64,000 bases of DNA from contig CAZHAK010000001.1 in the NCBI GenBank assembly GCA_964530625.1, positions 124,001-188,000 on the forward strand, given 5' to 3'. The stretch is from JABWCQ01 sp964530625. GTDB taxonomy: Bacteria > Electryoneota > RPQS01. Below, piece after piece: positions 1-7,361 of the stretch. Below the pieces are notes generated by a model, which was not told the DNA's origin, did not search any database, and saw only the letters and a program-made list of their open reading frames with translations. The position numbers and the translations under genes were made by a program. The number at the start of each line of letters is the position of its first letter. Positions within the stretch are counted from its first letter, which is position 1.

Positions 1-39
1 GCCGAAGTCACGGCCTTCCTCGGACAAACGGATGAATGA
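1..39 (+). CDS. 3' end of an upstream gene (partial)
   Basis: Frame 1 is open from the window edge and reads AEVTAFLGQTDE followed by TGA, overlapping the next start by 8 bases, as in a translationally coupled operon. Only the last dozen residues are present, so the product cannot be read. ArsG-type permeases are often preceded by a small thioredoxin-like ArsF-type protein, which would fit, but that is inference from context. Confidence 0.45.
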   Translation, partial: AEVTAFLGQTDE

Positions 40-727
40 GTATCTGCTAGGTTTGGGAACGGCACTTTGGCTGGGAATCTTGACGTCCATTAGTCCTTGT
101 CCTTTAGCAACCAACATCGCGGCGGTGTCGTTCGTCGCACGCCGCGCACATGCTCCGAAGCAAGCGCTCTGGGTGGGTGTGCTCTACACTGTAGGCCGTA
201 TGCTCGCGTATGTCATCGTCGGCGCGCTGGTCGTTTGGAGTGTGCTCTCGCTCTCCAAACTTTCGTTTGGTTTGCAAAAGTACATGCATCAGGCGCTCGG
301 CCCGTTCCTGATTGTGATTGGCATCGTGCTCGCAGGTTGGATTAAATTACCGATAGCAAGCGGCAGCGGTTTAATCGAAAAGCTTGCCAAACGCGCGGAG
401 CTATGGGGCAGCGCGGGCGCGTTGCTGCTCGGAGCAATTTTCGCGCTCTCATTCTGTCCGGTTTCCGCCGCGCTGTTCTTTGGAAGTCTTGTGCCGTTGG
501 CCGCGCAGTTCGGCTCCATCGGAGTCTTTCCCGCAATTTACGGCATCGGTACCGCCTTGCCAGTGTTGGTGTTTGCAGGAGTGATCGTCTTCAGCGCACA
601 GGCAACCGGACTGCTCTTCAGACGACTGACCCACTTCGAAAAATGGGCCAGACTGCTCACGGGGATTGTGTTCATTTGTGTTGGATTGTATATGACCGTC
701 AAATACACTTTGAAGTGGATAACTTGA
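32..727 (+). CDS. ArsG/DsbD-like six-helix membrane permease
   Basis: Integral inner-membrane protein of 231 residues with about six hydrophobic segments. Two proline-cysteine motifs, SPCPLATN near residue 21 and FCPVSAALFF near residue 140, each sit at the start of a helix, the pattern of the DsbD/CcdA membrane fold. The SPCPLATN form is typical of the ArsG group, annotated as aromatic arsenical efflux permeases working with a thioredoxin-like partner; the wider family moves reducing equivalents across the membrane. The start overlaps the preceding gene by 8 bases. The arsenical function is a family label, and a thiol-disulfide role is equally possible. Confidence 0.7.
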   Translation: MNEYLLGLGTALWLGILTSISPCPLATNIAAVSFVARRAHAPKQALWVGVLYTVGRMLAYVIVGALVVWSVLSLSKLSFGLQKYMHQALGPFLIVIGIVLAGWIKLPIASGSGLIEKLAKRAELWGSAGALLLGAIFALSFCPVSAALFFGSLVPLAAQFGSIGVFPAIYGIGTALPVLVFAGVIVFSAQATGLLFRRLTHFEKWARLLTGIVFICVGLYMTVKYTLKWIT

Positions 728-752
728 TTTTTTTCAGAATCGAGATTATATT
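724..752 (+). promoter_or_regulatory. sigma70-type promoter for the 805 gene
   Basis: TTGATT (724-729), 17 bases, TATATT (747-752). The -35 overlaps the stop of the preceding gene. A good ribosome site (GGGAGGTG) precedes the ATG at 805. Confidence 0.55.
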
Positions 753-804
753 GTAACGGGTCCTTGCAACTGCAACAAGCGGCATATGCTGCGGGAGGTG
801 TCTG

Positions 805-3800
805 ATGTCCCGTTGGATGCTGATTGGATTACTGCTGGCCGCACAGGTGTCATGGTCAGCCAACATGGAACGCGGCCCTGTCCGCGAAACACGAGGAGCG
901 CTCGATATTGCCAATCCCCAGGATGAGATCTACGTCCTGCGAAACGGTGCGTTGGCGTTCAATTTTACGAACTTCGGGTGGTGGGGAAACGACGGAAGGA
1001 ATCAGAGTAGCGCCTTCGACGATCCCTGTACGGGTGATTGGGCTCCACAGTTTGAGTATCCTGAAGGCAGCGGAATACAGTACGGATTTCAAGGCGCGTT
1101 GTGGATTGGCGCCTTGATTGTCAACGGAGGTACTCCAATACCGCGCGTATCCCTCGGCACGGATGGCTGGCAGAACCCTTCGATCAATGAGTTTCATGCA
1201 GGAGAGGCTCCCGACAACGGAATACTCTTACGCTCGAATATTCCTGACGCGACGGATTGTTTCGGAAACAGTATTTATAATCCGTCGGCGCTAGCGAACA
1301 TTGAAGCCGTTGCTGTTTACACGGACACGCTTACGGACCAAATCTACGTACGCAATGATCCAACAGACGGCCCGCACCGTCCGCTGGGACTGGAAATTAC
1401 TCAGACCGCGCGACTCTGGAGTTCTCCGGATTTCGCGCGGTTTGTTATTTGGGACTTCAAAGTACGGAATATCGGACCGAATTTTCTGAAGCAAGTCGCG
1501 CTCGGACTCTATTTGGACAGTGACGTAGGAAGCGTAAATGAAAACAATCATCATGTGGATGATTTGAGCGGTTCGATCGTCTTGGATCCGCTGCTGCACA
1601 ACTATCTTGCGTGGAGTGCGGACGACGACGGAAGAGAGCACGATTTTCCGTTCGGGCCGATCATTTATCCCGCGGCGATTGGTGCGGCGGCGCTGACCAC
1701 CGAAACGCAGGAAGGGGATCTGGTTCACTCGTTCAACTGGTGGTCACCCAACTCGAATCCATCCTTGGACTATGGTCCGGCCTGGTTGGAAAATCCAGAG
1801 TGGGACTGTGACAACGGATCATCGTTGGGAGACGAAAACAAGTTACATGTGTTGTCAAACCGCGAACGCGATTATGACCAGACGGATTTCCAGAATCCGC
1901 AGCCGCACACGGATACGTTGTTCGCCTGTGCGTCGGACCTTTTGACTCACGAATGGTGTCCCGTTGACGTCTCGTTTGAGCAAACGGACACTCGCTTCAT
2001 GCTGAGTTGGAACAATATCGGTCAGTACGACTACACGGACGGCGCGGGTTATTGCGTGTATCGCCTGAACCCCGGAGAAGAGTTTGATTTCACCGTCGCA
2101 ATCGTGATCGGCGACGAATTCCACGAAGAGGGAAACCCCGATTTCAATTTTGAGGGTTTGCTTGAATCTTACGCTCGTGCCCGAACACTCTTCGACCAAG
2201 ATTACACTTACCAACCCCCGACACCCGCGCTCAATTTGCAAGACACTCACGCCGCAAGCGGCGCCGTTCCGCTCGCCTGGCAAGCTCCGCAAGTCGGAGG
2301 TGTCACGGGCTATCGTGTCTTTGGCCGGCCCGACAGCGGAAACGGTGACCGGGTGGAGTTCACGACGAACCTGATCACAGAAGAACAATACACCATCACC
2401 GGTCTGACCAACGGCGACTACTGGGCGATTGAAATCGAAACCTACGACTCAGACGGCTATCGCAGCTACCCGGCCAAGATCATGGCGCGGGTCGGCGCCA
2501 TTCCGAATCGGAGCGAGCTGCGCGGCTATGCGGTCAACGGCGTGGATTCATTGAGCTGGGACGCTACAAACGATCCAACGTTTTCGCATTACGAACTTGT
2601 GCGAGTCTCGAACGTGGACACGGTGGTTTTCGATAACATTTCCGGAACCAGTTTTGTTGACAACACGGTTCTATCCGGTCGGGTTTACATCTACACGCTG
2701 TATATCGAGAACAGCTTGAGTATCGAAAGTCTGCCGGGCAACGACGTGACGCTTACGCCTTTCGCCCCCACTTCTCCGATACTGGTATATGACGAGACAA
2801 AGACTCCGACCCCCGTTGACATGCAGCGCGGCGCCGTGCCGGATTCTCTTGTGCGTCAGTACTATCAATCGCTCCTTGGTGCGATGAACGAGCCGCATGA
2901 TTACATGGAAGTCGCATACAACGCTCCTCCTTTGCCGCTCGAAACTCTCGCACAATACGGTCTGGTCTTCTGGCATAGCGAAAACCCCACCCTCCTCAAT
3001 AATCAGTATAATGTCCAGCAGCGTGAGGCGGTGTTTAGGGACTATATCGGGATTGGCGGCAAGCTGATCAGGTTTGGGCGCAACGCGCTGGTCGCGTCAG
3101 ATTTCAGAGTTGGACCAAGTTATTCCCCGTCGGCTCTTGCACCACTGACCTTTGATTCCGTGTGGGCGGCGCCGCTCTATTCACCGCCCAATCCGGCATC
3201 TGACGTACGCACAATCGGCGCGGATGCACAAAGCGTGGCCTTCCCGTCTCTTATTTGGGATCAGGACAAGATGGCAGCCCTTACGTTTTTTGGTCAAACT
3301 GGCTACGAGTTCCTGCCCGGAATTGATTTCTTCTGGCGGCGCGGAAATACATGGAGCTTGTATAATGTCGCTCTTCATGAATCCGACACGTCAGCCTTCG
3401 ACAATTCACCCTGCGCGGTCATCGGCCCGGGAGTAATCTTCTTTGGCTTCCCGCTTTATTTTATTCCGGAACAAGAAGCCGAAGAGCTGCTTGCTGCATC
3501 ATTGCACGCTCTCAGAACTCAAGTGCTCGACACACCCGATCTGCCCATCGAGCCGCTGCCGACCGCGATTGATTTGCCGCAGAACTATCCCAATCCATTC
3601 AATCCCAGCACAACAATTGAGTTTGATTTGCCGATGACACTGAACGGTTCGCTAAAGATTTACAACATCCGTGGACAGCTTGTCGAAACTCTAATGAGCG
3701 GAACGATGTCAGCAGGATTCCACAGCATCCAATACGATGCGACAGGTCTTGCGAGTGGGTTGTATTTCTACCGCCTCGAAGTCGGCAGTTTCACGTCCAC

Positions 3801-3825
3801 CAAGAAAATGCTCTTGATAAGATAA
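805..3825 (+). CDS. Secreted T9SS cargo protein with fibronectin type III modules
   Basis: A 1006-residue secreted protein. Residues 1-18 are a signal peptide (hydrophobic LIGLLLAAQ ending SWSA). The N-terminal half, about 30-470, is rich in Asp, Asn and Trp and not recognised. Two fibronectin type III-like modules follow around 475-660 (PLAWQAPQVGGVTGYRVF and SLSWDATNDPTFSHYELV). The stretch 670-905 resembles a ThuA/glutamine-amidotransferase-like fold only vaguely. The last 80 residues, from QNYPNPFNPSTTIEF, are a type A sorting domain ending KKMLLIR, which directs export through T9SS and surface attachment. The ATG has a GGGAGG ribosome site and its own promoter, and a terminator follows, so it is monocistronic. 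The enzymatic or binding role is unknown. Confidence 0.85.
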   Translation: MSRWMLIGLLLAAQVSWSANMERGPVRETRGALDIANPQDEIYVLRNGALAFNFTNFGWWGNDGRNQSSAFDDPCTGDWAPQFEYPEGSGIQYGFQGALWIGALIVNGGTPIPRVSLGTDGWQNPSINEFHAGEAPDNGILLRSNIPDATDCFGNSIYNPSALANIEAVAVYTDTLTDQIYVRNDPTDGPHRPLGLEITQTARLWSSPDFARFVIWDFKVRNIGPNFLKQVALGLYLDSDVGSVNENNHHVDDLSGSIVLDPLLHNYLAWSADDDGREHDFPFGPIIYPAAIGAAALTTETQEGDLVHSFNWWSPNSNPSLDYGPAWLENPEWDCDNGSSLGDENKLHVLSNRERDYDQTDFQNPQPHTDTLFACASDLLTHEWCPVDVSFEQTDTRFMLSWNNIGQYDYTDGAGYCVYRLNPGEEFDFTVAIVIGDEFHEEGNPDFNFEGLLESYARARTLFDQDYTYQPPTPALNLQDTHAASGAVPLAWQAPQVGGVTGYRVFGRPDSGNGDRVEFTTNLITEEQYTITGLTNGDYWAIEIETYDSDGYRSYPAKIMARVGAIPNRSELRGYAVNGVDSLSWDATNDPTFSHYELVRVSNVDTVVFDNISGTSFVDNTVLSGRVYIYTLYIENSLSIESLPGNDVTLTPFAPTSPILVYDETKTPTPVDMQRGAVPDSLVRQYYQSLLGAMNEPHDYMEVAYNAPPLPLETLAQYGLVFWHSENPTLLNNQYNVQQREAVFRDYIGIGGKLIRFGRNALVASDFRVGPSYSPSALAPLTFDSVWAAPLYSPPNPASDVRTIGADAQSVAFPSLIWDQDKMAALTFFGQTGYEFLPGIDFFWRRGNTWSLYNVALHESDTSAFDNSPCAVIGPGVIFFGFPLYFIPEQEAEELLAASLHALRTQVLDTPDLPIEPLPTAIDLPQNYPNPFNPSTTIEFDLPMTLNGSLKIYNIRGQLVETLMSGTMSAGFHSIQYDATGLASGLYFYRLEVGSFTSTKKMLLIR

Positions 3826-3840
3826 CAGCCACCATGCTCG

Positions 3841-3882
3841 AACGAGAAACGCCCCCGCATCCGCAGGGGCTTTTTCTCGTTG
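3841..3882 (+). terminator. Rho-independent terminator after the 805 gene
   Basis: AACGAGAAA and TTTCTCGTT form the outer stem; inside it GCCCC pairs with GGGGC, followed by five T. It lies 15 bases after the stop codon. Confidence 0.85.
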
Positions 3883-3897
3883 AAACGGGATGATGTT

Positions 3898-4101
3898 CTA
3901 CATCAAACCCTGTTCAAGCGTCGCTTGCACGATCTTGGCAAAACTTGCAGCGTTCGCGCCGTCGATATAGTCCACTGCGCCGTTCTTGCCTGAACCATAC
4001 TGGGCACTTGTTTTTCCCCCATCAGCAGCGCGGTCAGCGCGTTCTTGACGATTTGCTGGAATCCGCTTGCCGGGCGGCGCGGAATTGAAAAGCTCACTCA
4101 A
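3898..4101 (-). pseudogene. Possible C-terminal remnant of a glutamate dehydrogenase
   Basis: On the minus strand the last 35 codons read YGSGKNGAVDYIDGANAAS followed by FAKIVQATLEQGLM. This resembles the C-terminus of NADP-type glutamate dehydrogenases (pattern Y..GANIAGF.KVA.AMLAQG). Upstream the similarity jumps to another frame (FQQIVKNALTALLMGEKQ) across a GGGGGAAAAA run, suggesting a frameshift. No catalytic part is recognisable further upstream, so this is a short decayed fragment if the identification is right. Confidence 0.4.
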
Positions 4102-4290
4102 GTTCTATTAAGCACTCGAGATAGAATGGAAGCACGGATTCAGCCAGTTTGCTCAGGGCGCGTTTGTGACGGATTTGCAAGTAACCAAATCCGACCCTGT
4201 GTCGCAGACGACCAAAGTCACTCAGCACCCCATTTTGTTTGCAATAATGGCGGAAGGTTTGTTTATTGGCGCTGGGGAGCAGGAATGATA
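4102..4290. other. Intergenic stretch without a recognised gene
   Basis: Forward frame 4108-4290 is open from a TAA to a TGA and looks protein-like (for example KHGFSQFAQGAFVTDLQ and HPILFAIMAEGLFIGAG). It has only one late ATG, no ribosome site and no family I recognise. It may be another gene remnant next to the one at 3898-4101. Confidence 0.3.
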
Positions 4291-4328
4291 AAAGTCAGAA
4301 ATCAGAAAACAGAGGCGCAAAGCAGAAG
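4291..4328 (+). repeat. Heptad repeat (AAGTCAG orientation) upstream of the S23 gene
   Basis: Degenerate 7-bp units AAGTCAG, AAATCAG, AAAACAG and AAAGCAG. This is the reverse complement of the CTGACTT heptads at 4691-4722, so the S23 gene is bracketed by inverted copies. Confidence 0.6.
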
Positions 4329-4697
4329 ATGAAGGACCTCCAGATTCGGACCCGTAAGTTCGCCCTGAGGATTGTACGACTTTTCGTTTCCCTGCCCAAG
4401 TCCACTCATGCGCAAGTTCTCGGAAAACAATTGCTCCGGTCTGGAACTTCTGTCGGGGCAAACTATGCAGAGTCTTGTCGGGCGAGATCTGATGCCGATT
4501 TCTTGAGCAAGCATCAAGTGTGTCTTCAGGAACTGGAAGAGACTCTGTTTTGGCTGGCCCTTCTGACCGATAGTGAAATCGTGGAAAGAGCGAAGTTGGA
4601 GGAACTAAGAGCAGAAACCGACGAGCTTATCTCAATTTTCGTACCATTGTCAAGAAAACAAAGTCGCGTTCAACAAGGTAGTCCTTTACATTTCTGA
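4329..4697 (+). CDS. Four-helix bundle protein, S23/IVP family
   Basis: Small helical protein of 122 residues from the ATG at 4329. The core LGKQLLRSGTSVGANYAES, then SKHQVCLQELEETLFWL, is diagnostic of the four-helix-bundle family first described from intervening sequences of 23S rRNA genes (S23 or IVP). Its biochemical function is not established. An in-frame upstream ATG at 4266 would add 21 residues translated from the heptad repeat, so I prefer 4329. The stop codon TGA is itself supplied by the downstream CTGACTT repeat. The gene stands alone here with no rRNA gene nearby. Confidence 0.85.
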   Translation: MKDLQIRTRKFALRIVRLFVSLPKSTHAQVLGKQLLRSGTSVGANYAESCRARSDADFLSKHQVCLQELEETLFWLALLTDSEIVERAKLEELRAETDELISIFVPLSRKQSRVQQGSPLHF

Positions 4698-4722
4698 CTT
4701 CTGACTTCATACTTCTGACTTA
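4691..4722 (+). repeat. Heptad repeat (CTGACTT) downstream of the S23 gene
   Basis: Four 7-bp units, CTGACTT, CTGACTT, CATACTT, CTGACTT. The same heptad recurs at 30897-30919 and 57811-57843. Confidence 0.75.
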
Positions 4723-4726
4723 CAAT

Positions 4727-6460
4727 ATGCTCTCCCCCCTCGACTGGACAATAATAATCGGCTACAATCTCGTGAGCCTGCTTGTCGGCATCGCGATGAC
4801 GAAGCGTGCCCACAAGTCAACCGAGGAGTATTTTCTGGCAGGCCGCGCGCTCCCGTGGTGGATTGCCGGCACCTCGATGGTGGCTACAAGTTTCAGCTGC
4901 GATACACCGCTCTATGTGACGAAGCTTGTGCGCACTATCGGCATCTACGAAAACTGGCAGTGGTGGTGCTTTGGGATTGGCTCGCTGTTTTCGGCGTTCT
5001 TCCTTGCTCCCTTGTGGAGACGCGCGAAAGTCCTGACGGACGTCGAGCTGACCGAACTGCGCTACGGCCACACCAAAATCACTCGCGGTCTGCGCGGATT
5101 TCGGGCCTTGTGGCTGGCTCTTCCGATTAATGTCATCGCCATGGGCTGGGTGTTTTTGGCTTTGGCCAAGATTATGAACGCGGCGGTCGGCTGGGATAAA
5201 GTCGAAACGATTGCGCTCTTTGCGGGGCTGGCCTTTGTGTACACGATGCTCTCCGGACTGTGGGGAGTTGCGCTGACCGATATGGTGCAGTATATTCTGG
5301 CACAGATCGGCGCGATTGCCTTTGCCTTCTTCGCCGTCAAAGAAGTCGGCGGATTGTCCATTTTGCATGAAACCCTGGTCGCGCGCGGTGAAGCGGCCAA
5401 ACTCGCGCTCGTGCCCAGTCCCGGCACGGCGGCGATCGCCAGCGCGGACTGGTGGACTCCGGCTTTTATTGGTTTCATGGTTTATACGGGCGTGACATGG
5501 TGGGCCAATGTCAACAGCGACGGCGGGGGTAAAATCATTCAGAGGCAAAACGCCTGCAAGAATGAGCAGCACGCGTTTTTGGCGACGCTCTGGTACAGTC
5601 TCACAAATTTAGCCTTTAGAACATGGCCGTGGGTGCTGGTCGCGCTCTGCACGATGGTCATCTATCCGGTGCTGGACGATCACGAAATGGCTTATCCGCA
5701 ACTGATGATGGAAGTCATGCCCTCGGGTTGGTTGGGCTTGATGCTGGCGTCACTTCTTGCAGCGTTCATGAGCACGGTCTCCACGCAGTTGAACTGGGGC
5801 GCGAGCTATCTCGTGCATGATTTTTACCGGCACTTTATCGTCAAAGACAGAGAAGATCAGCACTATCTGCGCGCCGGAAAATATGCAACTGTGCTCGTCT
5901 TGATCGTTTCAGGCATCGCGGCCTATTACACGTCAAGCGTCACCGAAGCCTTCAAATTCGTGATCGCCTTCGGCGCGGGCACGGGGCCGGTCTATATTCT
6001 CAGATGGTTCTGGTGGCGCATCAACGCGTGGAGCGAAATTTCCGCGATGATTGCCTCAAGCGTCATCACCGTCGCGCTCTTCAGCGCAGGCCCGATGTAT
6101 TTCGGCTTGAAACTCCTGATCATCACCTTCGGCTCAATGGCCATCTGGCTGACGGCGACGTTCTTAACGAAACCCGCGCCGATGGGACAACTAATCGAGT
6201 TCTATCGCCGCACTTCGCCCCCGGGATTTTGGGGTCCGGTCGCCACGCACTGCCGCCAGCACGGCCTGACCTTGCCCAAAACATTATCGCTAAAAACACC
6301 TGCTCGCGGTTTCGCCTGGGGCTTCCTGTTCGTCTTCGGTATGACCTTAGGACTTGGCTATCTACTCATGCTAAATCAATTCTGGGCCGCTGTCTGGTTT
6401 GTGCTGATGATTGTAGGCTTGTGGGGCTTGAAGAGAGATGGGTATTTGAGGACCTCATGA
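4727..6460 (+). CDS. Sodium:solute symporter family (SSS) transporter
   Basis: A 577-residue inner-membrane protein with about 13 hydrophobic segments. The N-terminal STEEYFLAGRALPWWIAGTS near residues 31-50 is the signature of the sodium:solute symporter (SSS) family, which couples Na+ entry to uptake of sugars, amino acids or similar solutes. The substrate cannot be read from the sequence. It begins just after the heptad repeat and ends in an ATGA overlap with the RNA methyltransferase gene, so the two are co-translated. Confidence 0.88.
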   Translation: MLSPLDWTIIIGYNLVSLLVGIAMTKRAHKSTEEYFLAGRALPWWIAGTSMVATSFSCDTPLYVTKLVRTIGIYENWQWWCFGIGSLFSAFFLAPLWRRAKVLTDVELTELRYGHTKITRGLRGFRALWLALPINVIAMGWVFLALAKIMNAAVGWDKVETIALFAGLAFVYTMLSGLWGVALTDMVQYILAQIGAIAFAFFAVKEVGGLSILHETLVARGEAAKLALVPSPGTAAIASADWWTPAFIGFMVYTGVTWWANVNSDGGGKIIQRQNACKNEQHAFLATLWYSLTNLAFRTWPWVLVALCTMVIYPVLDDHEMAYPQLMMEVMPSGWLGLMLASLLAAFMSTVSTQLNWGASYLVHDFYRHFIVKDREDQHYLRAGKYATVLVLIVSGIAAYYTSSVTEAFKFVIAFGAGTGPVYILRWFWWRINAWSEISAMIASSVITVALFSAGPMYFGLKLLIITFGSMAIWLTATFLTKPAPMGQLIEFYRRTSPPGFWGPVATHCRQHGLTLPKTLSLKTPARGFAWGFLFVFGMTLGLGYLLMLNQFWAAVWFVLMIVGLWGLKRDGYLRTS

Positions 6461-7203
6461 CAGACCTCCTAACCCCCACACGCAAACAAGTCGCAGATTG
6501 GGCGCGGCTGTCGCAGAAAAAGTTCCGCCGCGAATCGGGACTGTTCCTGATTGAGGGCGAAGTCTGCGTGCGTGAGGCGCTGAAGGCTAAGGCCGTGGAT
6601 TGTCTGCTCGTGCAGAGCACCGAAGCCGCGCACTGGGAACTTCTGACGCGCGAACATCCAAAACTCTTGAGTTATCAACTCAACACCGACGTCTTTCGCC
6701 GCGTGTCGCGAGTGGACGCGACGCAAGGCATCGCGGCCGTCGGGTTGCAATTCAGAATTCCCGCGCGCAACACCGGCGTCACGCTCCTCTGTGAACAGGT
6801 CAGCGATCCCGGCAATTGCGGCGCGCTGATTCGCGTGGCGGATTTTTTCGGCGTGTCGGAGTTGATTCTCGGCCCCGGCTCGGCTGATGTGTGGAACGAA
6901 AAAGTTGTGCGCGGCTCAATGGGCTCGCTCTTCAATCAACCCGTCCGCGAAATCGAAGACTTGGAAAGTTGCATCAGGAACTGGAAAGGCGACTCGCTCG
7001 CCTTGGTTGCTCACGGCGGCAAACCAATAACGTCACAAACTTCCTCCGCTCCGAAACTACTGGTTCTCGGCAACGAAACACGCGGCCTATCCCCCGAACT
7101 CGAGTCCCTCTGCAATCACAAAGTAACATTAGAACCCAAAGGCAACGCCGAGAGTTTGAATCTCGTCACTGCCGCCGCAGTGTTCTGTTACGCGCTTAGC
7201 TGA
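6457..7203 (+). CDS. TrmH/SpoU family RNA 2'-O-methyltransferase
   Basis: A 248-residue SPOUT enzyme that transfers a methyl group from S-adenosylmethionine to a ribose 2'-OH in rRNA or tRNA. The N-terminal 75 residues (KKFRRESGLFLIEGEVCVRE) match the SpoU substrate-binding domain. The trefoil-knot motifs are present: QVSDPGNCGALIRVADFFGV near 110, LVLGNETRGLSPE near 205 and ESLNLVTAAAVFCYAL at the C-terminus. The frame is open upstream to 6004, but that part overlaps the symporter; the ATG at 6457 overlaps the symporter stop and starts at the conserved domain. The target nucleotide is unknown. Confidence 0.88.
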   Translation: MTDLLTPTRKQVADWARLSQKKFRRESGLFLIEGEVCVREALKAKAVDCLLVQSTEAAHWELLTREHPKLLSYQLNTDVFRRVSRVDATQGIAAVGLQFRIPARNTGVTLLCEQVSDPGNCGALIRVADFFGVSELILGPGSADVWNEKVVRGSMGSLFNQPVREIEDLESCIRNWKGDSLALVAHGGKPITSQTSSAPKLLVLGNETRGLSPELESLCNHKVTLEPKGNAESLNLVTAAAVFCYALS

Positions 7204-7216
7204 TCGTCAGTAGAGT

Positions 7217-7296
7217 TGTCATCCTGAAGCCGCCGCGGCTGAAGGATCTCTCTGCAAACTGTCCAGAGAGATTCTTCACTACGTTCAGTATGACAA
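7217..7296. repeat. Inverted pair of the GTCATCCTGA/AGGATCT palindromic repeat
   Basis: TGTCATCCTGAAGCC (7217) runs to GGCTGAAGGATCTCTCTG, and an inverted diverged copy runs from CAGAGAGATTCTTCACTAC to CAGTATGACA (to 7296). The halves can pair into one long hairpin between the methyltransferase and SpoIID genes. Related copies lie at 56050, 56127, 62843, 63261 and 63328. Confidence 0.75.
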
Positions 7297-7319
7297 CGAA
7301 GAAGGGCTGATTGCCTTCC

Positions 7320-7361
7320 TTTCCGGTTTCCAATTTCTTATTTCCAATTTCCTATTTTCTG
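7320..7361 (+). repeat. Heptad repeat of the TTTCCAA type
   Basis: Six imperfect 7-bp units, TTTCCGG, TTTCCAA, TTTCTTA, TTTCCAA, TTTCCTA and TTTTCTG, directly before the ATG of the SpoIID-like gene. They have the same period as the CTGACTT heptads but another sequence. Confidence 0.6.

Noticed and set aside
4817..5572. Minus-strand open frame of 251 codons
   Set aside because: Antisense of the symporter gene, low-complexity shadow composition, no start signal.
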